Shown here piece by piece: positions 1 to 5,389 of a stretch of DNA of 5,389 nucleotides. Below the pieces are notes generated by a model that saw only the letters and a program-made list of their open reading frames with translations, was not told where the DNA came from and did no database searches. The position numbers were made by a program, and so were the translations under genes. The DNA is from Planctomycetota bacterium. Lineage in GTDB: Bacteria; Planctomycetota; Brocadiia; JAJRTI01. The stretch is from positions 1 through 5,389 of the forward strand of contig JAJRTI010000193.1 in the NCBI GenBank assembly GCA_024278415.1. The letters run 5' to 3'. Each line of letters opens with the position of its first letter. The stretch's first letter is position 1.

Positions 1-52
1 ACAGCAGAGCGACGATCACTCCTGGTGATGCCAAACGCTTCTTCATCTCCAT
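1..52 (-). CDS. 5' end of a putative exported protein (cut by window edge)
   Basis: Only the first 17 codons are in the window, reading MEMKKRLASPGVIVALL. A short basic stretch (KKR) runs into a hydrophobic stretch, which is how a Sec signal peptide begins. The purine-rich Shine-Dalgarno-like sequence GAGAGGAG lies at 64-57. It is 4 bases from the ATG at 52-50 and 10 bases from the in-frame ATG at 46-44. The second start gives the more classical MKKRL opening, so the true start may be 46. The gene follows the large transglutaminase-like gene on the same strand after about 150 bases and could be cotranscribed with it. The mature protein is not visible, so no function can be assigned. Confidence 0.6.
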   Translation of the reverse strand, partial: MEMKKRLASPGVIVALL

Positions 53-203
53 GTATCTCCTCTCGAAATCGAGACCTGAGCAACAACGAGGGGGCAGTGT
101 GTCGCACTGATGGGGCGGAATGCCCTCGGCGGAGGAACCCGTAAGCCTCACGGGCAGAATGCTATCTGGACCACATCCACGCGGGTGCGTTGCGAGCCGA
201 GAA
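53..203. other. Intergenic gap with small hairpins, no gene seen
   Basis: I find no convincing reading frame, tRNA or promoter here. Two weak inverted repeats are visible: CAGTG/CACTG at 95-109 (5 pairs, 5-base loop) and CCCGT/ACGGG at 138-154 (5 pairs, 7-base loop). The second lies about 50 bases past the stop of the large gene. It is not followed by a T-run on the minus strand, so it is not a typical intrinsic terminator. The gap could be a leader for the gene beginning at 52, but no known riboswitch class is recognisable. Confidence 0.4.
57..74 (-). promoter_or_regulatory. Ribosome binding site with an abutting hairpin
   Basis: On the minus strand GAGAGGAG (64-57) serves the gene that starts at 52 or 46. 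Directly upstream, positions 74-61 form a 6-base-pair inverted repeat (TCTCGA, two unpaired bases, TCGAGA). Its 3' arm includes the first bases of the Shine-Dalgarno sequence. When folded, the GGAG core would be at the foot of the stem. This might tune translation, but the hairpin is short and could be chance. Confidence 0.4.
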
Positions 204-2897
204 TCAGTAGACGCCAAATGCGTAGCGAGTTGGTGAGCCAGTGGCAACGGCCGGCACATTATCAACGACTTTGCTCTTGTAGCTCGCCCAGGGCTCTCCG
301 CTCATCCAGCTTTCCGAATGGGGAGGCGCATCGGGGTTGCTATCCGTGTCCACCTTCAAGCACGAATCATAGATGTTCGATCCGATGGATGAGAACGCAT
401 GATTGCCGAACCCGCTTCTCCCGCTAGACGCGTCATCATCTTCGCCGACTATTGGGTCGCTCGAGTTCGTTGGATTGTCGTAGAACGGGTTGTTCGTCCA
501 CCCCTTACCAATTGGCTTAATGCAGTTTAGATAGCCGAAGGGGATCGCGAACTTGTAGGTCATGCCACAGCCGATGGCGTTTCCAAACACCGTCAGTGCC
601 TTCCCACAGTCGTAGCAGTTGACCGCGCCGATAGAGGAGATGTGAGAGAGAAAGAGTCTCAGATTGAAACTCTCCGTTGTTCCACCTGAAGTGTACGCCG
701 GCACCCCCCAGACGGTATCATATGCACCTCCGCAGGCACCGTAGATATTCTTCATGATGGCATCTGCGGCTTCCGTCGCCGAATTCTTGTCGTTCGCCCA
801 AACGACTGCCCTCTGAACGACCCCATACCACGGGGTGGCTTGGGGCGCGGAGGGAGTATTCCAGACAAGGTAGTACTTCAAGTTGTTCACGTTGCCGAGG
901 CATTTCCACGAGTTTGTGCCGGAAGGCACGCGATACTGCCACTGCATGTCCACATCCGTGTCGTAGTCGACCTGGCCCTCTGCGTTGCGTTCGGACTGCA
1001 CGGAGTATGTCGTATTCCACGTGGCGCCAATCGTTATCGCGGTCACGTCGTAGTTGCCGCCACTCATATCATCGTCAAACCAGTTCACGTCACCCCATAT
1101 CTCGACATCCGTGCTGTAAGTGAGCGTCTTGGTGGGGTGGGTGAGTTTCACCTTGACTTTCGTCTTCGTCCCTTGGGTGAAACATCCCACGTTGCCGCCT
1201 CCGCCGGCCGCAGCCCAGTATTCCTCTGCACCTTCCATGTCGTGGCCGTTCGTCCCCGAGCCGGACAGGTCCATGCGTTCGATGCTCGGCACAATCACGT
1301 CGATTGTGAACTCGTGTGAGGACGCGCCGCAGGACGCCTTCAGCTTCTTGCCGTCGCCTGCGCTGTTGAACGTCACCTCGATGGTTTCGCCGGTTCCGCT
1401 TTTGATGCCGCTCCACTCGGGCTGGCCGTCTGGCCAACTGCTGCCGCCCTTGAGCACGGCCTTGAACGTGTACTTCGTGCCCTTCAGAACGACCAACGTA
1501 TCGGGCGCATCGCGCCACGAGCCGGTCGCATAGATCTTGACGCCGTCCACGCCCTTCACGTTCAGCGTGTGGCGCTCGCTTTCGGCGGTCACGCCGTTCT
1601 TGGTCACTTTCGCGTAGATTTCCGCTTGGCCCGGATCGCTCGTGTCCAGCTTCGTCACCAGCGCGCTCTCGTCTTCGAAGGCGCCCAGGTTGTCCCCGTC
1701 GAGATACCATTTGTTCGCGGCCGGGTCGTCCGGGGCCAAACCTGCCGGCATCAGCTCCGCGGCGCAATCGACCTTGTCGCCGCTGGTTACCGTGCTCGAT
1801 TGCGCGGCCGCAGGATCAAGCAGCTTCATGCCGAAGATCAGCAGGCCGAAGGACTGCTCCGCTACGCTCTCTTCGCCGGCGATGCCCTCATTGACGACGG
1901 CTTCCGCGTTGTACGCCCCGGCAGGAAAGGCCATTTTCGTCCAGGTTGCGGTACCGTTCTGGCCGGGGACTTCGTTTTTCTTCTCATCGCCCTGCATGAT
2001 GCGGATCTTCTGTGATGTTGGCTGGTAGTCGTTAGGCACGATGGTGTAGCCGAAGGTCACATCGGTCGCCATCTCGCCGCCGCCTGGCAAGAGGGGGATG
2101 GTTGGGGGACTTGCGGAATCGAACGTGAGGCCGAACACGGTCACCTTGTTGCTGTTCGCTGAGAAGTCTGTTTGCGCAGAGATGACCACCTTAACGTGGT
2201 ACACCTCGCCGGGCAGCGCGGCTTGGGTGATGACCCAATTCTCCTGCACTTTGCCGTTCGCGTCAAGCGTTCCGCAGTTCATCGATGATCCCTCATAGTC
2301 CGTGAAGTAGGCCTTCGCAGGGTCGGCATCCGCTCCGCCTGCGTCGGTAATCTGCACATCGTACACCAAGCCCTCGGCCCATGCGGTTTCGTCTTGCTTG
2401 CCGGTATACTGGGCTTTCATCTGCGCGCAGAACTGGATGGTGTTCTGGGCGCCGGCCGGAGAGCCCTTGTCCGCGGTGGGATCCGTGATGGTCAGCAGGG
2501 GCTTGTACACCGCGCCCTTGAAGTGCAACTTGAAGCCTTCGCCAGCCTGGCCTTCGGTATCCAAGAAGTGCCCCTTGGCCGTGACGGTGTATTGAGGGTT
2601 GTCCGAGTCGAACTGAACGAATGTAGCCGTCAGTTTGCCGTTGTTGCTGGCCGCGCCAGGAGCGCCGGACCAGACCACGCTCTTTTCATCGATCACTTTG
2701 CCGGCCGGGGCCTTGAGCTTGTACGTCTGGATACCCACAAGGTTCACGACATCCTTGCCAGTCTTCGTGAGTTCGCCGCTAGGCGGCACAGTTTCCTCGA
2801 AGGTCGCGCTAGCTTCCAGGCCGAACGCCTGAGGCGCCAGGCCCGCGAACACGATGATCACAATCGCTGCACAAAGCGTATGTCTTGTCCCGTTCAT
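204..2897 (-). CDS. Exported multi-Ig-like protein with C-terminal transglutaminase-like domain
   Basis: This is an 897-residue protein. I chose the ATG at 2897 because AAAGGAG lies 9 bases upstream and a signal peptide follows at once: MNGTRH, a hydrophobic core at 9-20, and probable cleavage near residue 26 (QAFG). An in-frame start at 2993 would add 32 residues before the signal peptide and run into a repeat. Residues ~30-535 look like several beta-rich, Ig-like segments (about 30-130, 134-258, 260-356, 360-447, 452-535), judged from alternating strands and TY/YTV-type endings. Residues ~575-680 form another beta segment. Residues ~687-870 resemble transglutaminase-like cysteine enzymes: Cys761 in VNCYDCGKAL, His833 in GFGNHAF, and Asp844 or Asp850 in IYDSCLKVD. 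Cys764 is the alternative nucleophile. Several other cysteines suit an exported, disulphide-bonded protein. The fold is inferred from motifs, and the substrate (crosslinking, amidase or peptidase) is unknown. Gene confidence is high; domain confidence is about 0.7. Confidence 0.9.
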   Translation of the reverse strand: MNGTRHTLCAAIVIIVFAGLAPQAFGLEASATFEETVPPSGELTKTGKDVVNLVGIQTYKLKAPAGKVIDEKSVVWSGAPGAASNNGKLTATFVQFDSDNPQYTVTAKGHFLDTEGQAGEGFKLHFKGAVYKPLLTITDPTADKGSPAGAQNTIQFCAQMKAQYTGKQDETAWAEGLVYDVQITDAGGADADPAKAYFTDYEGSSMNCGTLDANGKVQENWVITQAALPGEVYHVKVVISAQTDFSANSNKVTVFGLTFDSASPPTIPLLPGGGEMATDVTFGYTIVPNDYQPTSQKIRIMQGDEKKNEVPGQNGTATWTKMAFPAGAYNAEAVVNEGIAGEESVAEQSFGLLIFGMKLLDPAAAQSSTVTSGDKVDCAAELMPAGLAPDDPAANKWYLDGDNLGAFEDESALVTKLDTSDPGQAEIYAKVTKNGVTAESERHTLNVKGVDGVKIYATGSWRDAPDTLVVLKGTKYTFKAVLKGGSSWPDGQPEWSGIKSGTGETIEVTFNSAGDGKKLKASCGASSHEFTIDVIVPSIERMDLSGSGTNGHDMEGAEEYWAAAGGGGNVGCFTQGTKTKVKVKLTHPTKTLTYSTDVEIWGDVNWFDDDMSGGNYDVTAITIGATWNTTYSVQSERNAEGQVDYDTDVDMQWQYRVPSGTNSWKCLGNVNNLKYYLVWNTPSAPQATPWYGVVQRAVVWANDKNSATEAADAIMKNIYGACGGAYDTVWGVPAYTSGGTTESFNLRLFLSHISSIGAVNCYDCGKALTVFGNAIGCGMTYKFAIPFGYLNCIKPIGKGWTNNPFYDNPTNSSDPIVGEDDDASSGRSGFGNHAFSSIGSNIYDSCLKVDTDSNPDAPPHSESWMSGEPWASYKSKVVDNVPAVATGSPTRYAFGVY

Positions 2898-2906
2898 GCT
2901 AACATG

Positions 2907-2913
2907 CTCCTTT
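2907..2913 (-). promoter_or_regulatory. Ribosome binding site that fixes the start at 2897
   Basis: AAAGGAG on the minus strand is a strong Shine-Dalgarno match, 9 bases upstream of the ATG at 2897-2895. It agrees with the signal peptide that starts at that ATG and argues against the longer in-frame start at 2993. Confidence 0.8.
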
Positions 2914-2951
2914 CGGTGGGAACAGGATGGAATGAATGGTCTGCCATCGGT

Positions 2952-3034
2952 TTGTAGTAGGCATGTGAATGCCTTTCTCCAGCAAGCGCTCACGCCTTGA
3001 GCCGCGCCTGTAGGCGATCACTCGCCTACTACAA
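2952..3034. repeat. REP doublet (REPIN/BIME-like), copy 1
   Basis: Two related units face each other across 83 bases. The plus-strand unit reads TTGTAGT, then AGGCAT-GTGA-ATGCCT (2959-2974). The minus-strand unit, starting at 3034, reads TTGTAGT, then AGGCGA-GTGA-TCGCCT, with the stem extending to 8 pairs (3010-3017 with 3022-3029). Stem bases differ between the units but stay paired, while the loop GTGA is unchanged. A GTAG foot next to a hairpin is the established hallmark of REP sequences handled by RAYT (TnpA-REP, Y1 family) transposases, and inverted pairs are called REPINs or BIMEs. No transposase is in this window. The doublet fills the gap between the TPR gene (stop at 3064) and the large exported gene (start at 2897), where it could affect transcript ends or stability. 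Confidence 0.75.
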
Positions 3035-3040
3035 GCGCAG

Positions 3041-3058
3041 GGCGCGTGCGCGCTACAA
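3041..3058 (-). repeat. Single REP-like half unit
   Basis: Starting at 3058 on the minus strand, TTGTAG runs straight into the palindrome GCGCGCACGCGC (5 pairs with a 2-base loop, or 4 pairs with a 4-base loop). It shares the TTGTAG foot and the orientation of the unit that begins at 3034. It lies 5 bases past the stop of the TPR gene. The loop is not GNRA and the sequence is simple, so it may be a decayed REP unit or a GC-rich coincidence. Confidence 0.4.
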
Positions 3059-3063
3059 CCGGC

Positions 3064-4695
3064 TTACTTGCGTTTCCGGGGCTTAGCCTTGCTCTTGCCT
3101 TTCTTGGACTTGCGGCCGTCGACGTTCTTGAGGCCGAAGCGCTCGATGTACTCGATGCGCAGCTCGGCCCGGCGGCGGACTTGGCTTTTGGGGTAGAGCT
3201 TCATGAACTTCTTCAACTCGATGTAGGACTGCTTGTAGTTGCCAAGCTTCTCCCAATACACCTCGGCAATCCAGTACTGCGCGAGGTCGCTGTTGTGGCC
3301 CTGGGGTTGTCGTTTGACGGCCTCGCGCAGCCATCGGATACACTCGTCGAAGTCCTCGCCGGCGATCGCGCAATGCTCGCCAATTTCGATGCAGGCCCAG
3401 GGCACGAAGCCCGATTCGGGGTACGTGGCGAGAAGCTGCTTGTAGCATTGCGTGGCTTGCGCATACTTGCGGAGGTTCTCGTAGGCCGAGGCCTTGTAGA
3501 AGAGCGCCTTGTGCGCGTGCTTGGCGCGGGGCCAGCGCCGAAGCACGTCGTCGAACGCGGCGATGGCCCCGCGATAGTCGCCGTCCTTCTGGAGTTCGAA
3601 TCCCTCCAGAAAGCGCTTCTCCGCGTCGCGGCTGAGCGCGTACCATTTGTTGTGCGCGGCGTAGTAGAGGGCGGGCTCGATGCCCTTGCAAAGTTGGCGC
3701 ACGTCGTCGTACGCAATGATCGCCGCGCGCGTGTCCGCGTTGGCGATGGCCGCGTCGCCTTGCGCGGTGAGGACTTTGCAGAGGGTGGTCTTGACTCGCA
3801 GGAGCCTGGCTTCGAGTTGCTTGCGCTCCGCGCCTTGCGAGGGGATGCGGTCAAGGCCTTTGACGAGGATGCGCCGGGCCATGAGCAGGCGGCCTTTGTC
3901 CGTGGGCGCGTGTTCGAGCGCGGCGTCGGCCAAGGCCAAGTGCGCGCGCAGGAGGGCCACGTCGAAGGCCTGGGGACGCTGCTCCGGGACTTGGGCTTGC
4001 TGCGCGTCGAACGCGGCGAGCGCGTCCATGTGCCGGCCGGCCTCGACGAGAGCGATGATGTACTGCTGGAGGCTGGCGAACTCGAACCCTGCATACCTGG
4101 CCTTGGCCGGCTGCGTGTACGCGTCCGCGGCTTCGGCGTAGCGTGGTTGATCGAAGCGCAGGCTGCCGAGGAGCATCGCGGCCTCGAGGGGTACGTCGGG
4201 GTGGTAGGTGTTGGCGCGGGCGGCGGCCATGAGTAGCTGCACCTGTCTGGGGACACGATCCGATCCGGCGGCAGACCGCCGGCTTCCGGATCGCGTCCCC
4301 TCCGCGGCTGGGGACACGGTCCGATCCGCTCCCCCCCTGTTGTCCCCCCCAGTGGGAGGGACTGTAGCGGAGGGCGTGGCGTCCCCGCGCTTAGCCGCAG
4401 CCATCCGCTCAAGGGCTTGGGCCTCTTGGGTCATGCGGAAGCTGGCCGCGCCGCCGGTCTTGGCCGCGATGCGCAGGAGTTTCGCCGCGCGGGCGTAGTC
4501 GCCGGTGCGGATGCAGCAGAGCGCGAGCTTGTCGATGAGGTGGGCGTCCTTGGGCTCCGCGGCGTGCGCGGCCTCCAGGTAGAGCACGGCCTTGTCGTAT
4601 TGGCTGTCCATGAAGAGCTTGAGGCCGCGCGCGCGGGGAGAGGGCGCGGCGTGGACCACAGCGCACAGGATGAGGAGCATGAGCGCGGCAGCCAA
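3064..4695 (-). CDS. Exported tetratricopeptide-repeat protein with basic tail
   Basis: The 543-residue reading frame opens with TTG at 4695, directly after an in-frame TAG. An in-frame ATG lies at 4680 (residue 6). Neither has a clear Shine-Dalgarno sequence. Residues 1-16 form a signal peptide with likely cleavage after VVHA. TPR-like helix pairs lie at about 24-80, 165-235 and, most clearly, 362-503, where about four repeats occur (for example GDYRGAIAAFDDVLRRWP). Such repeats usually hold partner proteins; no catalytic motif is seen. Residues 104-149 are a Gly/Pro/Ser/Arg-rich insert encoded by two palindromic DNA elements. The last ~16 residues are almost all Lys, Arg, Ser and Gly, which could bind nucleic acid or an anionic polymer. 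The gene follows another TPR gene on the same strand. The start is uncertain because the 5' end seems rebuilt: the signal-peptide region occurs twice. A BamD- or YbgF-like role is possible but not shown. Confidence 0.88.
   Translation of the reverse strand: MAAALMLLILCAVVHAAPSPRARGLKLFMDSQYDKAVLYLEAAHAAEPKDAHLIDKLALCCIRTGDYARAAKLLRIAAKTGGAASFRMTQEAQALERMAAAKRGDATPSATVPPTGGDNRGGADRTVSPAAEGTRSGSRRSAAGSDRVPRQVQLLMAAARANTYHPDVPLEAAMLLGSLRFDQPRYAEAADAYTQPAKARYAGFEFASLQQYIIALVEAGRHMDALAAFDAQQAQVPEQRPQAFDVALLRAHLALADAALEHAPTDKGRLLMARRILVKGLDRIPSQGAERKQLEARLLRVKTTLCKVLTAQGDAAIANADTRAAIIAYDDVRQLCKGIEPALYYAAHNKWYALSRDAEKRFLEGFELQKDGDYRGAIAAFDDVLRRWPRAKHAHKALFYKASAYENLRKYAQATQCYKQLLATYPESGFVPWACIEIGEHCAIAGEDFDECIRWLREAVKRQPQGHNSDLAQYWIAEVYWEKLGNYKQSYIELKKFMKLYPKSQVRRRAELRIEYIERFGLKNVDGRKSKKGKSKAKPRKRK
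4249..4300. repeat. Palindromic element 1 inside the TPR gene
   Basis: This 52-base near-perfect cruciform has outer arms GGGGACACGATCCG (4249-4262) and CGGATCGCGTCCCC (4287-4300), which pair at 13 of 14 positions. An inner stem, CCGGCGG/CCGCCGG (4265-4271 with 4276-4282), pairs at 7 of 7 positions around a CAGA loop. It is translated as part of the low-complexity insert of the TPR protein. Its ends match those of the adjacent element 2. It behaves like a small, non-autonomous palindromic element that entered a gene, similar in principle to the coding palindromic elements known from Rickettsia. Confidence 0.7.
4310..4386. repeat. Palindromic element 2 inside the TPR gene
   Basis: This 77-base nested palindrome has GGGGAC (4310-4315) and GTCCCC (4381-4386) ends. 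In the same pairing register, TCCGCT (4325-4330) pairs with AGCGGA (4366-4371). The centre holds a 9-pair stem with one mismatch (4342-4350 with 4354-4362). The 21 bases at 4308-4328 match 4247-4267 at 20 positions, linking it to element 1. The minus strand carries two runs of seven G separated by ACAACA. It is translated as the start of the low-complexity insert. Confidence 0.6.
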
Positions 4696-4696
4696 C

Positions 4697-4789
4697 TAAG
4701 AGCTTGAGCCCGCGTGCGCGGGGCGAGGGGGTTGCATGTGCCGGAGCGCACAGGGCCAGGACCAGGAGGAGAGCCGACGCGAGGCGTAT
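4697..4789 (-). pseudogene. Fossil 5' end of a TPR paralogue (signal peptide only)
   Basis: Thirty-one codons here encode a second version of the downstream TPR protein's opening. They read RLASALLLVLALCAPAHA followed by TPSPRARGLKLL, against LAAALMLLILCAVVHA followed by APSPRARGLKLF in the intact gene. The position expected for the initiator is ATA (4789-4787), and no ATG, GTG or TTG is nearby. After GLKLL the similarity ends at about 4697 and the sequence jumps, out of frame, to what looks like the third codon of the downstream gene. The copies differ at many bases, so the duplication is old or the two came from diverged paralogues. The simplest reading is a deletion that removed the paralogue's body and the first two codons of the downstream gene. 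A mis-joined assembly is also possible, as is initiation at ATA. Confidence 0.6.
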
Positions 4790-4801
4790 CGGGCTGCCGC
4801 T

Positions 4802-4886
4802 CGTTCGTAGTGAGGACCGTAAGGGCCTCCTCTGTTGATGCGCGCGGGCCAGGCAGAGGCGACCCTTACGGGTCGCACTACGAACG
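4802..4886. repeat. REP doublet (REPIN/BIME-like), copy 2
   Basis: An 85-base imperfect inverted repeat whose 33-base arms match at 28 positions. The plus-strand unit reads CGTTCGTAGT, then GAGGACC-GTAA-GGGCCTC (4812-4829, one mismatch). The minus-strand unit, starting at 4886, reads CGTTCGTAGT, then GCGACCC-GTAA-GGGTCGC (4876-4859, perfect 7 pairs). An inner CCTCTG/CAGAGG pair (4829-4834 with 4854-4859) continues the symmetry. Like copy 1, each unit has a GTAG foot and a GNRA-type loop, but the flanks and stems differ, suggesting a second subfamily. It lies between the stop of the upstream TPR gene and the fossil signal peptide. Confidence 0.75.
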
Positions 4887-4911
4887 CACCCGATGCCAAC
4901 GGCATGTGGAC

Positions 4912-5389
4912 TCACCGCTTGCCTCCCTTCGTTGCCTTGCGCTTGGGAATGCCCTTCGGAGGTTTGTGGCCTTTCCAAGGGGCTTGGCCTTGCCGAATCA
5001 ACTCGATGAGCTTCGGCGCGCGGTCCCGGCCGCACACGGTGTCGGGGTACCACGTCGCGAGCAGGTCGAGCGTCTCGATCGCCGCCTTCTCATCCCCCAT
5101 GCACGCGCCCTGGATGTAGCCCTTGTAGAACATGGCCTCCGACGCGTAGATCGTGCTGCGATACTCCGCCACGAGCCCGTCGCACGCTTCGATGGCCTCC
5201 TCGAACCGATGCATGCTCGTGAGCACGCGGGCCTCGAAGAGCCAGGCACGCGGCGCGAGCTTGTGATCCGGGTGGCGCTTGTAGAACGCGCGGAACGCGT
5301 TGCGGGAGTCCGGCCACTTGCGCAGCCACCAGTAGCACAGGGCCATGTGGAACTCGGCCTCGACCGCGGCGTCGGTCTGAGGGAAGTTC
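4912..5389 (-). CDS. C-terminal part of a tetratricopeptide-repeat protein (cut by window edge)
   Basis: The frame is open from the right edge to the TGA at 4914-4912, giving 158 visible residues. The codons upstream of the first in-frame Met (5346) continue a TPR helix (NFPQTDAAVEAEFH, then MALCYWWLRK). This is therefore the end of a longer gene, not a small gene starting at 5346. About three TPR-like helix pairs are visible (WPDSRNAFRAFYKRHPDHKL; RFEEAIEACDGLVAEY; DEKAAIETLDLLATWYPD). The protein ends in a basic tail (PKGIPKRKATKGGKR), as the downstream TPR protein does. Its role is probably as a scaffold; any signal peptide or other domain lies outside the window. Confidence 0.85.
   Translation of the reverse strand, partial: NFPQTDAAVEAEFHMALCYWWLRKWPDSRNAFRAFYKRHPDHKLAPRAWLFEARVLTSMHRFEEAIEACDGLVAEYRSTIYASEAMFYKGYIQGACMGDEKAAIETLDLLATWYPDTVCGRDRAPKLIELIRQGQAPWKGHKPPKGIPKRKATKGGKR

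Noticed and set aside
138..154. CCCGT/ACGGG hairpin as an intrinsic terminator for the large gene
   Set aside because: The stem has only 5 pairs with a 7-base loop and no T-run follows on the minus strand.
1569..2957. Several open frames of 65-190 codons on the plus strand
   Set aside because: They lie opposite the large exported gene, overlap one another and show no signal peptide, domain or ribosome binding site that stands out.
2898..2993. A 32-residue N-terminal extension of the large exported protein (start at 2993)
   Set aside because: It would place residues before a clear signal peptide, overlap the repeat doublet and ignore the good ribosome binding site at 2907-2913.
3046..4236. 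A 396-codon open frame on the plus strand
   Set aside because: It is antisense to the TPR gene. Its translation is low-complexity Val/Leu/Ala/Arg/Gly, as expected from the GC-rich complement of coding sequence, and it has no recognisable domain.
4249..4386. CRISPR array
   Set aside because: There are only two copies of a 21-base repeat, both part of larger palindromes inside a coding gene, and there is no regular spacer series.
4912..5346. A complete 144-residue gene starting at 5346
   Set aside because: The frame stays open to the window edge and the upstream codons continue a TPR helix, so this is an internal Met.

Overview
The window looks like accessory chromosome from a GC-rich, Gram-negative-type bacterium. 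All credible genes lie on the minus strand, and at least three of the four begin, or probably begin, with Sec signal peptides. Tetratricopeptide proteins, a secreted Ig-like plus transglutaminase-like protein and abundant palindromic repeats together remind me of uncultured Planctomycetota or neighbouring phyla. That is a guess from gene style; no marker gene is present.

Read along the minus strand, from right to left: (1) the 3' end of a tetratricopeptide-repeat (TPR) gene (4912-5389, cut by the window edge); (2) a palindromic repeat doublet (4802-4886); (3) a fossil of the first ~31 codons of a second TPR gene, with ATA where its ATG should be (4697-4789); (4) a 543-residue exported TPR protein (3064-4695), whose opening repeats the fossil and whose coding sequence carries two palindromic DNA elements (4249-4300 and 4310-4386); (5) a second repeat doublet plus a single related half (2952-3058); (6) an 897-residue exported protein with several Ig-like segments and a C-terminal Cys-His-Asp transglutaminase-like domain (204-2897); (7) a 150-base gap; (8) the first 17 codons of another exported protein (1-52).

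The TPR genes probably make exported scaffolds. The large protein is probably a surface or periplasmic enzyme of unknown substrate. Co-orientation suggests co-transcription, but the repeat doublets sit exactly in the gaps and may separate or stabilise transcript segments.

The most interesting layer is the repeats. Two inverted pairs share a GTAG foot, a short hairpin and a GNRA-type loop. In one pair the stem changes are compensated on both sides. This is the layout of REP/REPIN elements mobilised by RAYT-type Y1 transposases. A second family, with GGGGAC...GTCCCC ends, has entered a gene, where one 21-base repeat is translated in two different frames.
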